Notes: generated by a model not told the origin, from the sequence alone. A stretch of DNA of 64,000 nucleotides from Prevotella sp. (GCA_017478085.1 JAFVEE010000093.1:1-64000), one strand, 5' to 3'. Counted from the stretch's first letter, positions 7,848-18,352 are shown. A program made the numbers and translations.

Positions 7848-9023
7848 GTGAAACAAATAGAAATCTTTTTTAGGACATTTTTTCTCGCGGTTGTCGCCTT
7901 GCTTTGGGCTCGTCCGGCAAGTGCCATTGCGCAGGACATAAGTGTCATGGACAGTGTGGAGATAGGCCTCATTACCTGTTCGCCCCACGAGGAGGTCTAC
8001 AGCCTCTATGGCCATACCGCCATTCGCTATTGCGAGCTGAACACCGGGCGCGACCTGATGTTCAACTACGGGGTGTTCAACTTCAAAGCCCCCCACTTCG
8101 TGCTGCGCTTCGTGTTTGGCCAGACTGACTACGAGCTGGGTGTGGTGCCAACGGGCGCTTTCTGCAAATACTACGAGGACTGGGGAAGCCAGGTGAGCGA
8201 GCAGGTGCTGAACCTGACCCGCGAGGAGAAGGTGCAGATAGCTCATGCCCTCTCAGTGAACCTGCAGCCCGAGAATCGTGTGTACCGTTACAACTTCTTC
8301 TACGACAACTGTTCCACCCGGCCTCGTGACATCATTGAGCACAACCTGATGGGGAAGGTGATTTACGACGAACGTACAGATTACAGCCCCACCTATCGTG
8401 AGATGATTCATGACCTGAATGGGCATCACCCCTGGGCCCGCATGGGCAACGACCTGCTGCTGGGCGTCAGGGCCGACCTGAAGACCACGCGGAGCCAGCA
8501 GGAGTTCCTGCCCGGCAACCTGCAATACGATTTCGACCACGCCCAGATCTATGCCAACGGTGAGTATCGCCCCTTGGTGAAGGAGCGGCGCACGCTGGTG
8601 GGTGCTGGCGTGCAGATGGTGGAGAAAGAGTTCCCCCTGTCGCCCACCGACTGTGTGTTCATGCTGACGCTTATCTCGCTGGGCCTGCTGCTGGTGGAGT
8701 GGAAGCGCAGGCGCTGCTTTGTGTGGTACGACGGCGTGCTGATGCTGCTCACGGGGCTGGCGGGGTGCATCATCGTGGTGATGTTCTTCTCGGAGCACCC
8801 CACTACGAGCACCAACCTGCAGGTGCTGCTGCTCAACCCACTGCACCTGTTCTACTTGCCTGCCGTGCTACGAAGGCGCAAGACGCACTACTGGGTGGTG
8901 TTGCCGGTGCTGGTCGTGCTGTTTCTTCTGGGCAGCATCTGGCAAGACTATGCCGAGGGCATGGAGATTTTGGCACTATGTTTGCTGACAAGATGTTTGA
9001 GTCACTGGCGAAATGACAAATAA
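7848..9023 (+). CDS. DUF4105 / Lnb N-terminal domain membrane protein
   Basis: Translation starts at a GTG, giving a signal peptide ending ASAIAQ. The periplasmic part (about residues 30-240) shows the Lnb/DUF4105 pattern: LITCSPHEEVYSLYGHTAIR, then GVFNFKAPHFVLRFVFGQTDYELG and NFFYDNCSTRPRDIIE. These include the conserved His and Cys pair proposed as catalytic in lipoprotein N-acyl transferase Lnb. The C-terminal third holds four to five transmembrane helices (from about residue 265, FMLTLISLGLLLVEW). The family probably acts on lipoprotein or lipid acyl chains at the outer face of the inner membrane; for the Bacteroidota members this is unproven. It overlaps the next gene by 11 bp. Confidence 0.8.
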   Translation: MKQIEIFFRTFFLAVVALLWARPASAIAQDISVMDSVEIGLITCSPHEEVYSLYGHTAIRYCELNTGRDLMFNYGVFNFKAPHFVLRFVFGQTDYELGVVPTGAFCKYYEDWGSQVSEQVLNLTREEKVQIAHALSVNLQPENRVYRYNFFYDNCSTRPRDIIEHNLMGKVIYDERTDYSPTYREMIHDLNGHHPWARMGNDLLLGVRADLKTTRSQQEFLPGNLQYDFDHAQIYANGEYRPLVKERRTLVGAGVQMVEKEFPLSPTDCVFMLTLISLGLLLVEWKRRRCFVWYDGVLMLLTGLAGCIIVVMFFSEHPTTSTNLQVLLLNPLHLFYLPAVLRRRKTHYWVVLPVLVVLFLLGSIWQDYAEGMEILALCLLTRCLSHWRNDK

Positions 9024-10587
9024 GTATCTATACCTGACCCTCCTGGCCATGCTGGGCTTCAAGGCCGAAGCCCAGGGACAGGAAGAAGGCAATGCCCCCC
9101 GACTGGTGGTGAGCATTGCCATAGACCAGTTGCGTAGCGACTATCTCGAGGCTTTTGCCCCGCTCTATCTGCCAGATGGCTTCAAGCGGCTGCTGGAGCA
9201 GGGGCTGGTCTACCCCAATGCCTCCTATCCCTTTGCCCCCATCGACCGGGCCTCGGCCATTGCCGCCCTGGCCACGGGCGTTCCACCTTATTATAATAGT
9301 ATTGTAGGCCAGCAATGGCTGAACCGCGAGACCCTGCGGCCGGAGCAGTGCGTAGACGATGCTAAATATGCAGGGCTGATGACTACGCAGACGGCCTCGC
9401 CTGCCCGGATGGGCACTTCGACCATAGGCGACGAGCTGAAGGTGGCCACCGCAGGCAAGGGGCAGGTGTTTGCCATTGCGGCCGAGCGCGATGCCGCCGT
9501 GCTGTCTGGCGGTCATGCTGCCGACGGTGCCTTCTGGATCGACGACCAGAGTGGCGAATGGTGCTCGTCGAAATACTATTTCGAAGTCCTGCCATCGTGG
9601 GCACAGGCCTACAACGGGGTGCACGCCCCGGCGCGCAAAATAAGTGATGCCACCTGGGAGCCTACCAACTATCTGGTGGGCAACTTCAGCTACTTCATGC
9701 AGGCAGGGCAGCAGCATCCGTTCAAGCACGACTTCAAGGGCGACCGCCGCTACCGTGAGTACAAGGCCAGCGCGATGGTGAACGAGGACGTGACGCTGAT
9801 GGCCAAGCAGTGCATCGCCTCGAACGGCATGGGCATTGACCGCGTGACCGACCTGCTCTGCCTGACCTACTATGCCGGCAACTACGACCACCGCACGGTG
9901 ACAGAATGTCAGATTGAGTTGCAAGACACCTACGTGAGGCTCGACCAGGAGCTGAGCCGCCTTATCAACCACATTGAGCAGCAGGTGGGCAAGGGTAGGG
10001 TGCTCTTCGTGCTGACCAGTACGGGCTATAGCGACGAGGAGAGTGCCGACTACGAAAAATACCGCATTCCCACCGGCACGTTCTATATGAGTCGCACGGC
10101 CAACCTGATGAACATGTACTTCGGTGCCCTTTGGGGCAACGGAAAGTATGTGGAGGGTGTGTTCCGTAATCATATCTTCCTTAATCATAAGCTGTTAGAA
10201 GCAAAGAAGATAAGCATAGCTGAGGCTACCAACCGTGCCCAGGAGTTCCTGGTTCAGTTGTCGGGCGTGCGCAATGTGTACACTTCGCTACAGCTGCTCA
10301 CAGGCAACAACGAGAATCTGCGCAAGGTGCGTAATGGCTATAGCCCCGAGCGTTGCGGCGACATCGTGATTGAGACGGCTCCCGGCTGGCGTTTGCTGAA
10401 CGAAGATACGCAGGAAAACGAACTGGTGAGGGCCTCTTACATTCCTTTCCCCATCATTATCTATGGTGCTGGCACGCGCACCGAACGTGTCACTTTGCCA
10501 GTGACCACCGACCGTATTGCCCCCACTATTGCCAGGGCCATACGCATACGTGCTCCGAACGCTTGTTCGGCCGAACCTTTGTTCTAA
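9013..10587 (+). CDS. Alkaline-phosphatase-superfamily protein, probably catalytically inactive
   Basis: The 524-residue product has a signal peptide (to about residue 20) and the fold of PafA-type phosphatases: LVVSIAIDQLRSDYLEAF (first metal Asp kept), the ATGVPP turn, DTYVRLDQEL and a terminal TDRIAPTIARA. The expected nucleophile region reads PIDRASAIAALATG: by alignment from memory Thr is replaced by Arg and the following GH by AI. The usual KDR triad reads ERD, the usual ADH motif is replaced by LTSTGYSDEE, and the late metal His is missing. I therefore read it as a pseudo-enzyme, perhaps a structural or binding protein. It is translationally coupled to the DUF4105 gene. Confidence 0.7.
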   Translation: MTNKYLYLTLLAMLGFKAEAQGQEEGNAPRLVVSIAIDQLRSDYLEAFAPLYLPDGFKRLLEQGLVYPNASYPFAPIDRASAIAALATGVPPYYNSIVGQQWLNRETLRPEQCVDDAKYAGLMTTQTASPARMGTSTIGDELKVATAGKGQVFAIAAERDAAVLSGGHAADGAFWIDDQSGEWCSSKYYFEVLPSWAQAYNGVHAPARKISDATWEPTNYLVGNFSYFMQAGQQHPFKHDFKGDRRYREYKASAMVNEDVTLMAKQCIASNGMGIDRVTDLLCLTYYAGNYDHRTVTECQIELQDTYVRLDQELSRLINHIEQQVGKGRVLFVLTSTGYSDEESADYEKYRIPTGTFYMSRTANLMNMYFGALWGNGKYVEGVFRNHIFLNHKLLEAKKISIAEATNRAQEFLVQLSGVRNVYTSLQLLTGNNENLRKVRNGYSPERCGDIVIETAPGWRLLNEDTQENELVRASYIPFPIIIYGAGTRTERVTLPVTTDRIAPTIARAIRIRAPNACSAEPLF

Positions 10588-10644
10588 ATGGGCCGAAACC
10601 ATCAAATAATGAGTGATTTATGCTCGAATGAGCAAAAAAATCAC

Positions 10645-10653
10645 TACCTTTGC
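10645..10653 (+). promoter_or_regulatory. -7 promoter element for secA
   Basis: TACCTTTGC is a strong match to TAnnTTTG, 44 bp upstream of the secA ATG at 10698. Confidence 0.7.
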
Positions 10654-10697
10654 ACCCAATTTCAATCAAAGTAGAACAAAATAAAAGAAAAATAGCA

Positions 10698-13600
10698 ATG
10701 AATTTCAATTTAAACAACTTACTGAGAAAGCTGTTTGGCGACAAGTCGACACGCGACATGAAGCTCATTCAGCCCTTCGTGGAGAAGGTGAAGGATGTGT
10801 ATCCCGAAATCGAGAAGCTGAGCAACGACGGTCTGCGCGAGCGTTCCAGCCAGATTCGCCAGCAGGTGCAGCAGGCTGCCACCAACGAGAAAGCCGAGAT
10901 AGAGAAGCTGAAGGCTACCATCGAGGACACTCCCATCGACGAGCGTCATGAGATATTCGCCAAGATAGACAAACTGGAGAAAGAGGTGCTCGACGTCTAT
11001 GAGAAGGCCCTCAACGAGGTGATGCCTCAGGTGTTTGCCATCGTGAAGGAAACAGCCCGCCGCTTTGCCGAGAACGAGGAAACGGTGGTTACTGCCACCG
11101 ACTTCGACCGCCAGCTGGCTGCCGACCCGAAGAAGGACTTCATCAGCATCAGGGGCAACGAGGCCGTATATCATAATCACTGGACAGCCGGCGGCAACGA
11201 CCTGAAGTGGGAGATGATTCACTACGACGTGCAGCTGTTCGGCGGCGTGGTGCTGCATCAGGGCAAGATTGCCGAGATGGCCACGGGTGAGGGTAAGACG
11301 CTGGTGGCTACGCTGCCCGTGTTCCTGAACGCCCTGACGGGCAATGGCGTGCACGTGGTGACGGTGAACGACTATCTGGCCAAGCGCGACTCGGAGTGGA
11401 TGGGTCCGCTCTACATGTTCCACGGGCTGAGCGTCGACTGCATAGACAAGCACCAGCCCAACTCGCCTGCACGCCGCAATGCCTACCAGGCCGATATTAC
11501 CTTCGGTACCAACAACGAGTTCGGTTTCGACTATCTGCGCGACAATATGGCAGTATCGCCTGCCGACCTGGTGCAGCGCTCGCACAACTATGCCATCGTC
11601 GACGAGGTAGACTCGGTGCTCATTGACGATGCCCGTACACCTCTTATTATTAGTGGCCCCGTGCCCAAGGGAGACGTGCAGATGTTTGAAGAATACCAGC
11701 CGCTGGTGGAAAGCATCGTCGACGTGCAGCGCAAGCTGGCCACGCAGTATCTTTCGGAAGCCAAGCAGAAGATAACCGAAGGACAGAAGCTGATGGACGA
11801 GGGTAAGAAGGAAGAAGGACAGCAGATGCTCGACGAGGGCTTCCTGTCGCTGTTCCGCTCGCACAAGGCCCTGCCCAAGAACAAGCCGCTCATCAAGTAT
11901 CTTTCGGAAGAAGGCATCAAGGCCGGTATGCTGAAGACCGAGGAAATCTATATGGAGCAGAACAACAAGCGTATGCCCGAGGCCGTGAAGCCCCTGTACT
12001 TCGTGGTCGACGAGAAGCTGAACTCGTGCGAACTGACCGACAAGGGTACGGCCTGGCTGGCCGACAAGGTGAAGGATGCCGAGCTGTTCGTGCTGCCCGA
12101 TATTACCAGTCAGCTTTCGGCTTTAGAGGCAGAGAAGGGACTGCCCCCCGAGGAGCGCCTGAACCGCAAGGATGCGCTGATGAACCACTATGCCGTTCAG
12201 AGCGAGCGCGTGCACACCCTGCGCCAGCTGCTCAAGGCCTACTGCATGTTCAATAAGGACGATGAGTATGTGGTGATTGATGGCGAGGTGAAGATTGTCG
12301 ACGAGCAGACGGGCCGTATTATGGAAGGCCGCCGCTGGAGCGATGGCCTGCACCAGGCCGTGGAGGCCAAGGAGCATGTGAAGGTCGAGGCTGCCACGCA
12401 GACCTTTGCCACCATCACGCTGCAGAACTACTTCCGCATGTACCACAAACTGGCTGGTATGACGGGTACGGCCTCGACCGAGGCTGGCGAGTTCTGGGAC
12501 ATCTACAAGCTCGACGTGGTGGAGATTCCGACGAACAAGCCCGTGATTCGCAACGATATGGACGACCGCGTGTACAAGACGGCCCGCGACAAGTATCGCG
12601 CCGTGATAGAAGAGGTGGTGAAGATGCGCAACTCAGGCCGCCCCACGCTGATTGGTACTACGTCGGTGGAAATCAGTGAGCTGCTGTCGCGTATGCTTGA
12701 TATGTACGTGAACCCCGAGACGGGCAAGCGCGAAGGCATACCCCACCAGGTGCTGAACGCCAAGCTGCACCAGAAGGAGGCCGACATCGTGGCACTGGCA
12801 GGTCGCTCGACCAATGGCCTGGGTGCAGTGACCATCGCAACGAACATGGCCGGTCGTGGTACCGACATTAAGCTGACACCCGAGGTGAAGGCCGCAGGTG
12901 GTCTGGCCATCATCGGCACCGAGCGCCACGAGAGCCGCCGCGTGGACCGTCAGCTGCGCGGACGTTCCGGCCGTCAGGGTGACCCCGGCTCTTCAGTGTT
13001 CTACGTTTCGCTGGAAGACAAGCTGATGCGCCTGTTTGCCTCAGAGCGCATTGCCTCGGTAATGGACCGTCTGGGCTTCAAGGAGGGTGAGATGATTGAG
13101 CACCCCATGATTTCGAAGAGCATTGAGCGTGCACAGAAGAAGGTCGAGGAGAACAACTTCGGTATTCGTAAGCGCCTGCTGGAGTATGACGACGTGATGA
13201 ACAAGCAGCGCAAGGTGGTCTACGAGAAGCGCCGCCATGCCCTGATGGGTGAGCGAATCGGCATGGACATTGCCAACGTGATCTGGGACCGCGTGTCGAC
13301 TATCATGGAACGCAACGACTATGAGGGTTGCAAGGAGGAGTTCCTGCGCCTGTTTGCCATGGAGGTGCCCTTCACCGAGGAGCAACTGGAGAACAGCAAG
13401 CAGATAGACCAGCTGGCCGAGGAGGCCTTCCAGGCAGCACTGGCCAACTTTAACCGTCGCACCCAGCGCATCCAGGATGTGGCATGGCCCGTCATTCAGC
13501 AGGTCTACGAGGCTCAGGGACAGATGTTCGAGCGTATCATCGTGCCCATCACCGATGGCCGCCATATCTACAATCTGGGATGCAACTTGCAAGAGGCTTA

Positions 13601-14144
13601 CAATACGCATGCCAAGTCTGTGGTGAAGGAGTTTGAAAAGCAGACACTCCTGCACATCATCGACGATGCATGGAAGGAGAACCTGCGTGAGCTTGACGAG
13701 CTGCGCCACTCGGTGCAGAACGCCAGCTACGAGCAGAAAGACCCGTTGCTCATCTTCAAGCTGGAGAGCGTGAAGCTGTTTGACAATATGGTGAACACGA
13801 TGAACAACCGCACGGTGTCGATTCTGATGCGTGCCGCCATTCCGCAGATGCAGGAAGAGCAGCCCGCCGTACAGGAGGCTGCCCCCGAAGAGCACACCCA
13901 GCGCCAGCAGTACCAGGAGAGCAAGCAGAGTACTGATCCTGACGAGCAGCAGCGTGAGGCCCTCCGCAGGGAGATTGCCCAGCAGCGCCAGCTGGCACAG
14001 CAACGTGCCGAGGAAGAGGCCCGTGCCCTGGCCGAGATGCAGCGCAACCCCGTCGTCCGCGACAAGATGCCGGGACGCAATGATCCCTGTCCTTGCGGAA
14101 GTGGTAAGAAGTTCAAGAATTGTCATGGCAAAGGACTGGTATGA
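10698..14144 (+). CDS. secA: Preprotein translocase ATPase SecA
   Basis: The start [20 protein letters not shown] at 10698 fits the family better than the in-frame ATG at 10650, which lies on the -7 element. The 1148-residue protein contains the Walker [12 protein letters not shown] (about 193), [14 protein letters not shown] (about 303), the preprotein crosslinking and scaffold regions, and the motif [16 protein letters not shown] of the second ATPase domain. A Gln/Glu-rich linker and the C-terminal zinc motif [13 protein letters not shown], which contacts SecB and the ribosome, complete it. It is longer than E. coli SecA (901 residues) because of an extra helical insert near residues 340-430, usual in Bacteroidota. 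It drives protein export through SecYEG. Confidence 0.97.
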   Translation: MNFNLNNLLRKLFGDKSTRDMKLIQPFVEKVKDVYPEIEKLSNDGLRERSSQIRQQVQQAATNEKAEIEKLKATIEDTPIDERHEIFAKIDKLEKEVLDVYEKALNEVMPQVFAIVKETARRFAENEETVVTATDFDRQLAADPKKDFISIRGNEAVYHNHWTAGGNDLKWEMIHYDVQLFGGVVLHQGKIAEMATGEGKTLVATLPVFLNALTGNGVHVVTVNDYLAKRDSEWMGPLYMFHGLSVDCIDKHQPNSPARRNAYQADITFGTNNEFGFDYLRDNMAVSPADLVQRSHNYAIVDEVDSVLIDDARTPLIISGPVPKGDVQMFEEYQPLVESIVDVQRKLATQYLSEAKQKITEGQKLMDEGKKEEGQQMLDEGFLSLFRSHKALPKNKPLIKYLSEEGIKAGMLKTEEIYMEQNNKRMPEAVKPLYFVVDEKLNSCELTDKGTAWLADKVKDAELFVLPDITSQLSALEAEKGLPPEERLNRKDALMNHYAVQSERVHTLRQLLKAYCMFNKDDEYVVIDGEVKIVDEQTGRIMEGRRWSDGLHQAVEAKEHVKVEAATQTFATITLQNYFRMYHKLAGMTGTASTEAGEFWDIYKLDVVEIPTNKPVIRNDMDDRVYKTARDKYRAVIEEVVKMRNSGRPTLIGTTSVEISELLSRMLDMYVNPETGKREGIPHQVLNAKLHQKEADIVALAGRSTNGLGAVTIATNMAGRGTDIKLTPEVKAAGGLAIIGTERHESRRVDRQLRGRSGRQGDPGSSVFYVSLEDKLMRLFASERIASVMDRLGFKEGEMIEHPMISKSIERAQKKVEENNFGIRKRLLEYDDVMNKQRKVVYEKRRHALMGERIGMDIANVIWDRVSTIMERNDYEGCKEEFLRLFAMEVPFTEEQLENSKQIDQLAEEAFQAALANFNRRTQRIQDVAWPVIQQVYEAQGQMFERIIVPITDGRHIYNLGCNLQEAYNTHAKSVVKEFEKQTLLHIIDDAWKENLRELDELRHSVQNASYEQKDPLLIFKLESVKLFDNMVNTMNNRTVSILMRAAIPQMQEEQPAVQEAAPEEHTQRQQYQESKQSTDPDEQQREALRREIAQQRQLAQQRAEEEARALAEMQRNPVVRDKMPGRNDPCPCGSGKKFKNCHGKGLV

Positions 14145-14842
14145 TTAAGATAGCAAACCTGAAGAAGCAATTTGGCGAGACCATAGCCTGCAACATCCCA
14201 TCGTTCAAGGTGAGCGATGGCGATGTGCTGGGCTTGGTAGGCAATAACGGTGCTGGCAAGACCACGCTCTTCCGCATGATGCTCGATCTGCTGAAGCCCG
14301 ACAAGGGGCAGGTCAGCCTGAACGGTATTAACCCCGCCTTGAGTGAGGATTGGAAAAAAGACACCGGGGCCTGCATCGATGAGAGTTTCCTGATAGACTA
14401 TCTGACGCCCGAGGAGTATTTTGCCTTCCTTGGGAAGATAGGGGGAATAGCCCAGACGGAGGTCGACAATCGGCTGGGCGACTTTGAGCGCTTTGCCGGA
14501 GGCGAGGTCTTTGGACAGAAGAAGCTCATTCGCAACCTGTCGGCTGGTAACAAGCAGAAGGTGGGCATCATTGCCGCACTTTTGCGGAAGCCACGTCTGG
14601 TGGTGCTCGACGAGCCCTTCAATTTCCTTGACCCCACCAGCCAGAACGTCTTGAAGCACCTGCTAACGGACTATAACAAGTCGACGGGGGCCACCATCCT
14701 TATTAGTTCGCATAATTTGCAACATACCATTGATATATCCACCCGCATTGCCCTGCTCGAAAAGGGAAGGATTATCAAGGATCTGACCAATGTGGAGGGA
14801 AGTGCCAAAGAAGAATTGGCCGACTATTTCGGAGGCGAATAA
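14141..14842 (+). CDS. ABC transporter ATP-binding protein without an adjacent permease
   Basis: The ATG at 14141 overlaps the secA stop (ATGA), so translation is probably coupled to secA. The 233-residue ATPase has Walker [10 protein letters not shown] (about 34-42), a non-canonical signature LSAGNKQK (about 133), Walker [14 protein letters not shown] and the switch His in SSHNLQHT. It resembles the ATPases of exporter-type or ABC-2 systems. No permease gene is next to it; the neighbours are secA and HU. The partner is probably encoded elsewhere or has been lost. Substrate unknown. Confidence 0.85.
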   Translation: MIKIANLKKQFGETIACNIPSFKVSDGDVLGLVGNNGAGKTTLFRMMLDLLKPDKGQVSLNGINPALSEDWKKDTGACIDESFLIDYLTPEEYFAFLGKIGGIAQTEVDNRLGDFERFAGGEVFGQKKLIRNLSAGNKQKVGIIAALLRKPRLVVLDEPFNFLDPTSQNVLKHLLTDYNKSTGATILISSHNLQHTIDISTRIALLEKGRIIKDLTNVEGSAKEELADYFGGE

Positions 14843-14906
14843 GCGGCAAGATTGAAAAAATTCTAAAAAAGTAAGCGTAAAATTTCCGTATCTCGTTGAA
14901 AAACAG

Positions 14907-14915
14907 TATCTTTGC
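14907..14915 (+). promoter_or_regulatory. -7 promoter element for the HU gene
   Basis: TATCTTTGC, a good TAnnTTTG match, lies 44 bp before the HU start at 14960 and 64 bp after the ABC ATPase stop. Confidence 0.65.
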
Positions 14916-14959
14916 AGTCCGAAAAATAAAAGGTATATATTTTATAAGGTATTTGCAAT

Positions 14960-15271
14960 ATGACAAAGGCACAAATAGTCAAGAATATCTCGGAGCAGAC
15001 GGGAGTTGGCAAGAAGGAGGTTGCCATTACGATAGAGGCATTTATGGAGCAGATTCGCGCCAGCCTGGCCGACAATCGTGAGAATGTGTTCCTGCGTGGT
15101 TTCGGAAGCTTCATCGTAAAGCACCGTGCGCAGAAGACGGCACGCAACATCTCGAAGAACACAACGCTCGTCATTGATGCTCACGACCTGCCCGCCTTCA
15201 AGCCTGCCAAGAGCTTTATAGCCCGTATGGACGGTATTGAAATCAGCGACGACGATGACGAGGAAGCATAA
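14960..15271 (+). CDS. HU/IHF-family DNA-binding protein
   Basis: The 103-residue product shows the HU pattern: MTKAQIVKNISEQTGVGKKE, then VFLRGFGSFIVKHRAQKTAR with the beta-arm start, and PAFKPAKSF at the end of the core. It differs from canonical HU (about 90 residues) by an acidic tail (ISDDDDEEA). HU dimers bend and compact DNA. It sits before the 29-residue basic protein and rng, an order I associate with Bacteroidales. Confidence 0.93.
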   Translation: MTKAQIVKNISEQTGVGKKEVAITIEAFMEQIRASLADNRENVFLRGFGSFIVKHRAQKTARNISKNTTLVIDAHDLPAFKPAKSFIARMDGIEISDDDDEEA

Positions 15272-15320
15272 CGCGAAGGTTACAACTTAAGCAATTCACA
15301 AATAAAAAACATTAACAATT

Positions 15321-15410
15321 ATGCCTAACGGAAAAAAGAAGAAGGGCCACAAGATGGCTACGCACAAGCGTAAGAAGCGCCTGCGCAAGAATCGTCATAA
15401 GAGCAAGTAA
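15321..15410 (+). CDS. 29-residue basic protein, bS22/mS38 (AURKAIP1/COX24)-like
   Basis: A tiny ORF between HU and rng encodes 29 residues starting MPNGKKKKGHK and ending RLRKNRHKSK. It is almost entirely Lys, Arg and His, with the spacing KMATHKRKKRLRK of the AURKAIP1/COX24 family. That family includes mycobacterial bS22 and mitochondrial mS38, which bind rRNA in the small subunit. The purine-rich, TAA-spaced leader and placement between two housekeeping genes make it real. I infer a ribosomal role from composition and known relatives. Confidence 0.75.
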   Translation: MPNGKKKKGHKMATHKRKKRLRKNRHKSK

Positions 15411-15560
15411 GCTCTCGTGACGCACGCGGGCTGGGCTGACCCTGCCTGCGATGGCAAACAAAAAGAATGAAGGGAGTGTGCCAAGGCATAGCAATATGCG
15501 GGCACGCCCTTTTTGCAATGAACCCAAAACAAGTAGTACAAACGACAGAAGAACAACAGC
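15411..15560 (+). other. Intergenic spacer with one G/C-rich inverted repeat
   Basis: The 150 bp between the 29-residue gene and rng hold no ORF. The segment from about 15428 to 15500 contains GGGCTGGGC- and GGGCACGCCC-type stretches that could fold weakly. I see no clear promoter, so rng may be transcribed from upstream. Confidence 0.3.
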
Positions 15561-17138
15561 ATGACAAGCGAAGTTATTATTGATGCTGGCCCGAAAGAGA
15601 TTTCCATCGCTCTGCTTGAAGACAAGAGCCTGGTGGAGTACCAGAGCGAACCCCGCTCGGCCTCCTACTCTGTGGGCAACATCTACATTGGCAAGGTGCG
15701 CAAGCTGATGCCTGGGCTGAATGCCTGCTTCGTGGATGTCGGTAGCGAGAAAGATGCCTTTTTGCACTATCTTGACCTGGGCCTTCAATTTAGCTCTTAT
15801 GAAAAATACCTCAAGCAGGTAGCCAGCGACCGCAAGAAGCTCTATCCCATCCAGAAAGCCACCCATCAGCCCGACCTGCCCAAGGACGGCAGCATTCAGA
15901 ACCAGCTGAAGGTGGGGCAGGAGGTGATGGTGCAGATTGTAAAGGAGCCCATCAACACAAAGGGCCCCCGACTGACGTGCGAGCTTAGCTTTGCCGGTCG
16001 CTACATGGTGCTCATTCCCTTTGGCGACAAGGTGTCGGTCAGTTCCAAGATCAAGAAGGGCGAAGAACGTAGCCGCCTGAAGCAGTTGGTGCAAAGCATG
16101 GTGCCGAAGAACTTCGGCGTGATCGTGCGCACCGTGGCCGAAGGCAAGCGTGCCGCCGAACTCGATCAGGAACTGAAGGTGCTCCTGAAGCGTTGGGAAG
16201 ACGCCATCACTCGCGTACAGAAGACCACCGAGCGCCCACAACTCGTGTTCGAGGAGCAGAGCCGCAGCGTCGCACTCATTCGCGACCTCTTCAATCCCAC
16301 CTACGATGGTATTCATGTCAACGATCCCGAAATCTACAACCAGGTGCGCGACTATGTGGCACTCATAGCCCCTGACAAGGTCGACATAGTGAAGCTTTAT
16401 ACGGGCACCGTACCCATTTACGACAATTTCAATGTCACCAAGCAAATTAAATCGGGATTCGGACGTACCGTCAACTACAAGCGGGGAGCCTACCTTATCA
16501 TCGAGCACACTGAGGCCATGCACGTGGTCGACGTGAACAGTGGTACGCGAATCAAGAAAGAAAACGGACAGGAAGCTAATGCTTTGGAAACCAATCTGGG
16601 AGCCGCAGACGAGCTGGCACGCCAGTTACGGTTGCGCGACATGGGAGGCATCATCGTCGTTGACTTTATCGACATGAACCTTGCCGAAGACCGCCAGCTG
16701 CTCTATGAGCGCATGTGCGAGAACATGAAGAAAGATCGCGCTCGCCATAACATCCTGCCGCTGAGCAAGTTCGGACTGATGCAGATAACCCGTCAGCGTG
16801 TGCGTCCGGCGATGGACGTTGCCGTAGAGGAGAGCTGCCCCACTTGCCATGGCACGGGAAAGATTAAGTCGAGCATCCTGTTCACCGACCAGTTAGAGAG
16901 CAAAATTGACCGCCTTGTCAACAAGATAGGCATACGCCGTTTCTCACTCCATGTCCACCCCTATGTGGCGGCATACATCAACCAGGGCTTGGTGTCCATC
17001 AAGCGCCGATGGCAGATGAAGTACGGCTTGGGCATTCGTATTGTGCCCAGCCAGAAAATGGCTTTCCTGCAATATGAGTTCTACGACCAGAAGCGTCAGT
17101 TCATCGATATGCAGGAAGAGAACGAAGTGAGTAAGTAA
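15561..17138 (+). CDS. rng: Ribonuclease G/E family endoribonuclease
   Basis: The 525-residue protein starts MTSEVIIDAGPKEISIALLE. It has an N-terminal S1-type RNA-binding region (about 35-130, NIYIGKVRKLMPGLNACFVD), the RNase H-like fold and the DNase I-like catalytic part with HVVDVNSGT (about 319) and GGIIVVDFIDM (about 360), which provide the catalytic Asp pair. The zinc link CPTCHGTGK (about 425) holds the dimer together. The long C-terminal scaffold of RNase E is absent, so RNase G-type is the better name. It processes rRNA and initiates mRNA decay. trpS follows after 21 bp. Confidence 0.93.
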   Translation: MTSEVIIDAGPKEISIALLEDKSLVEYQSEPRSASYSVGNIYIGKVRKLMPGLNACFVDVGSEKDAFLHYLDLGLQFSSYEKYLKQVASDRKKLYPIQKATHQPDLPKDGSIQNQLKVGQEVMVQIVKEPINTKGPRLTCELSFAGRYMVLIPFGDKVSVSSKIKKGEERSRLKQLVQSMVPKNFGVIVRTVAEGKRAAELDQELKVLLKRWEDAITRVQKTTERPQLVFEEQSRSVALIRDLFNPTYDGIHVNDPEIYNQVRDYVALIAPDKVDIVKLYTGTVPIYDNFNVTKQIKSGFGRTVNYKRGAYLIIEHTEAMHVVDVNSGTRIKKENGQEANALETNLGAADELARQLRLRDMGGIIVVDFIDMNLAEDRQLLYERMCENMKKDRARHNILPLSKFGLMQITRQRVRPAMDVAVEESCPTCHGTGKIKSSILFTDQLESKIDRLVNKIGIRRFSLHVHPYVAAYINQGLVSIKRRWQMKYGLGIRIVPSQKMAFLQYEFYDQKRQFIDMQEENEVSK

Positions 17139-17159
17139 CAACAAAGACTTAAACTAATT

Positions 17160-18251
17160 ATGGGAAAAGTAATTTTGACTGGCGACCGCCCTACGGGCAA
17201 GCTCCATCTGGGGCATTTCGTGGGGTCGTTGCGTCGCCGTGTTCAGTTGCAGGAAGAAGGCAACTACGACAGGATGTTTGTTTTTATGGCCGATGTGCAG
17301 GCTCTGACAGACAATGCCGATAATCCTGAGAAGATTCGCCAGAATATCATCAATGTGGCTCTGGACTATCTGGCTGCAGGTCTTGACCCTGAGAAGTGTA
17401 CTATCTTCATTCAGAGCCAGATTGCCGAGTTGGCCGAACTGACCACCTACTTGATGAATTTGATCACCGTGAGCCGCGTGCAGCGCAACCCCACGGTGAA
17501 AACGGAAATCAAAATGCGTAACTTCGAGGCCAACATTCCGCTGGGCTTCTTCTGCTACCCCGTGAGCCAGGCTGCCGACATTACGCTCTTCAAGGCCACC
17601 ACGGTGCCCGTGGGTGAGGACCAGGAGCCTATGCTGGAGGTGGCCCGCGAGCTGGTACGCCGTTTCAATCAGACGTATGGCGAGGTGCTCGTAGAGCCGA
17701 ATATCATGCTTCCTGAGAATGCTACGGCACGCCGTTTGCCCGGTACTGATGGCAAGGAGAAAATGTCGAAGTCGCTGGGCAATTGCATCTATCTGAGCGA
17801 CTCGGCTGATGAGGTGTGGCAGAAGGTGCGCTCCATGTACACCGACCCCACTCATCTGAACGTGAGCGACCCTGGCCATGTAGAAGGCAACGCCGTGTTC
17901 ACCTATCTCGATGCTTTCTCGACCGATGATGACTTTGCCAACTTCTGGCCGGAGTATCAGAACCTGGAAGAGCTGAAGGATCACTACCGTCGTGGAGGCC
18001 TGGGCGATATGAAGTGCAAGAAGTTCCTGAACACCATCATCAATAATATGCTGGAGCCCATGCGTGCTCGTCGCCGTGAGCTGGAGCAGGACATCCCCGA
18101 AATCTATAACATTCTGAGGAGGGGTACTGAGAGTGCCCGCGAGGTGGCCGCCCAGACTATGGACGAGGTGCGCAAGGCTATGCGCATAGACTACTTCAAC
18201 GATGCCGAACTTATTAGTCAGCAGGCTGAGATGTTCAGGAAAAATAGTTGA
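17160..18251 (+). CDS. trpS: Tryptophanyl-tRNA synthetase
   Basis: The 363-residue class I synthetase has the HIGH-type motif [12 protein letters not shown] near residue 12 and the KMSKS motif [10 protein letters not shown] near residue 200. The TrpRS features [11 protein letters not shown] and [13 protein letters not shown] lie in the Rossmann domain, and the C-terminal helical anticodon domain follows. Length is slightly above the usual 330-340. It charges tRNA-Trp. It follows rng closely and is convergent with the decarboxylase genes, separated by a large hairpin. Confidence 0.95.
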   Translation: MGKVILTGDRPTGKLHLGHFVGSLRRRVQLQEEGNYDRMFVFMADVQALTDNADNPEKIRQNIINVALDYLAAGLDPEKCTIFIQSQIAELAELTTYLMNLITVSRVQRNPTVKTEIKMRNFEANIPLGFFCYPVSQAADITLFKATTVPVGEDQEPMLEVARELVRRFNQTYGEVLVEPNIMLPENATARRLPGTDGKEKMSKSLGNCIYLSDSADEVWQKVRSMYTDPTHLNVSDPGHVEGNAVFTYLDAFSTDDDFANFWPEYQNLEELKDHYRRGGLGDMKCKKFLNTIINNMLEPMRARRRELEQDIPEIYNILRRGTESAREVAAQTMDEVRKAMRIDYFNDAELISQQAEMFRKNS

Positions 18252-18263
18252 AGACTTTAGATG

Positions 18264-18336
18264 AAAGATGAAAAATGAAAGATATGATTTGACTTTCCAA
18301 TTGCGAAACTAATCATATCTTTCATTTTTCATCTTT
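18264..18336. terminator. 26-bp-stem hairpin between convergent trpS and the decarboxylase beta gene
   Basis: Bases 18264-18289 are the exact complement of 18311-18336, with a 21-nt loop. The stem is AT-rich, with A-runs on one arm and T-runs on the other. Its position between two convergent stops fits a bidirectional terminator, but a 26-bp perfect stem is longer than usual for an intrinsic terminator and may be a repeat-derived element. Confidence 0.65.
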
Positions 18337-18352
18337 TCACCTTTTCTTATGC

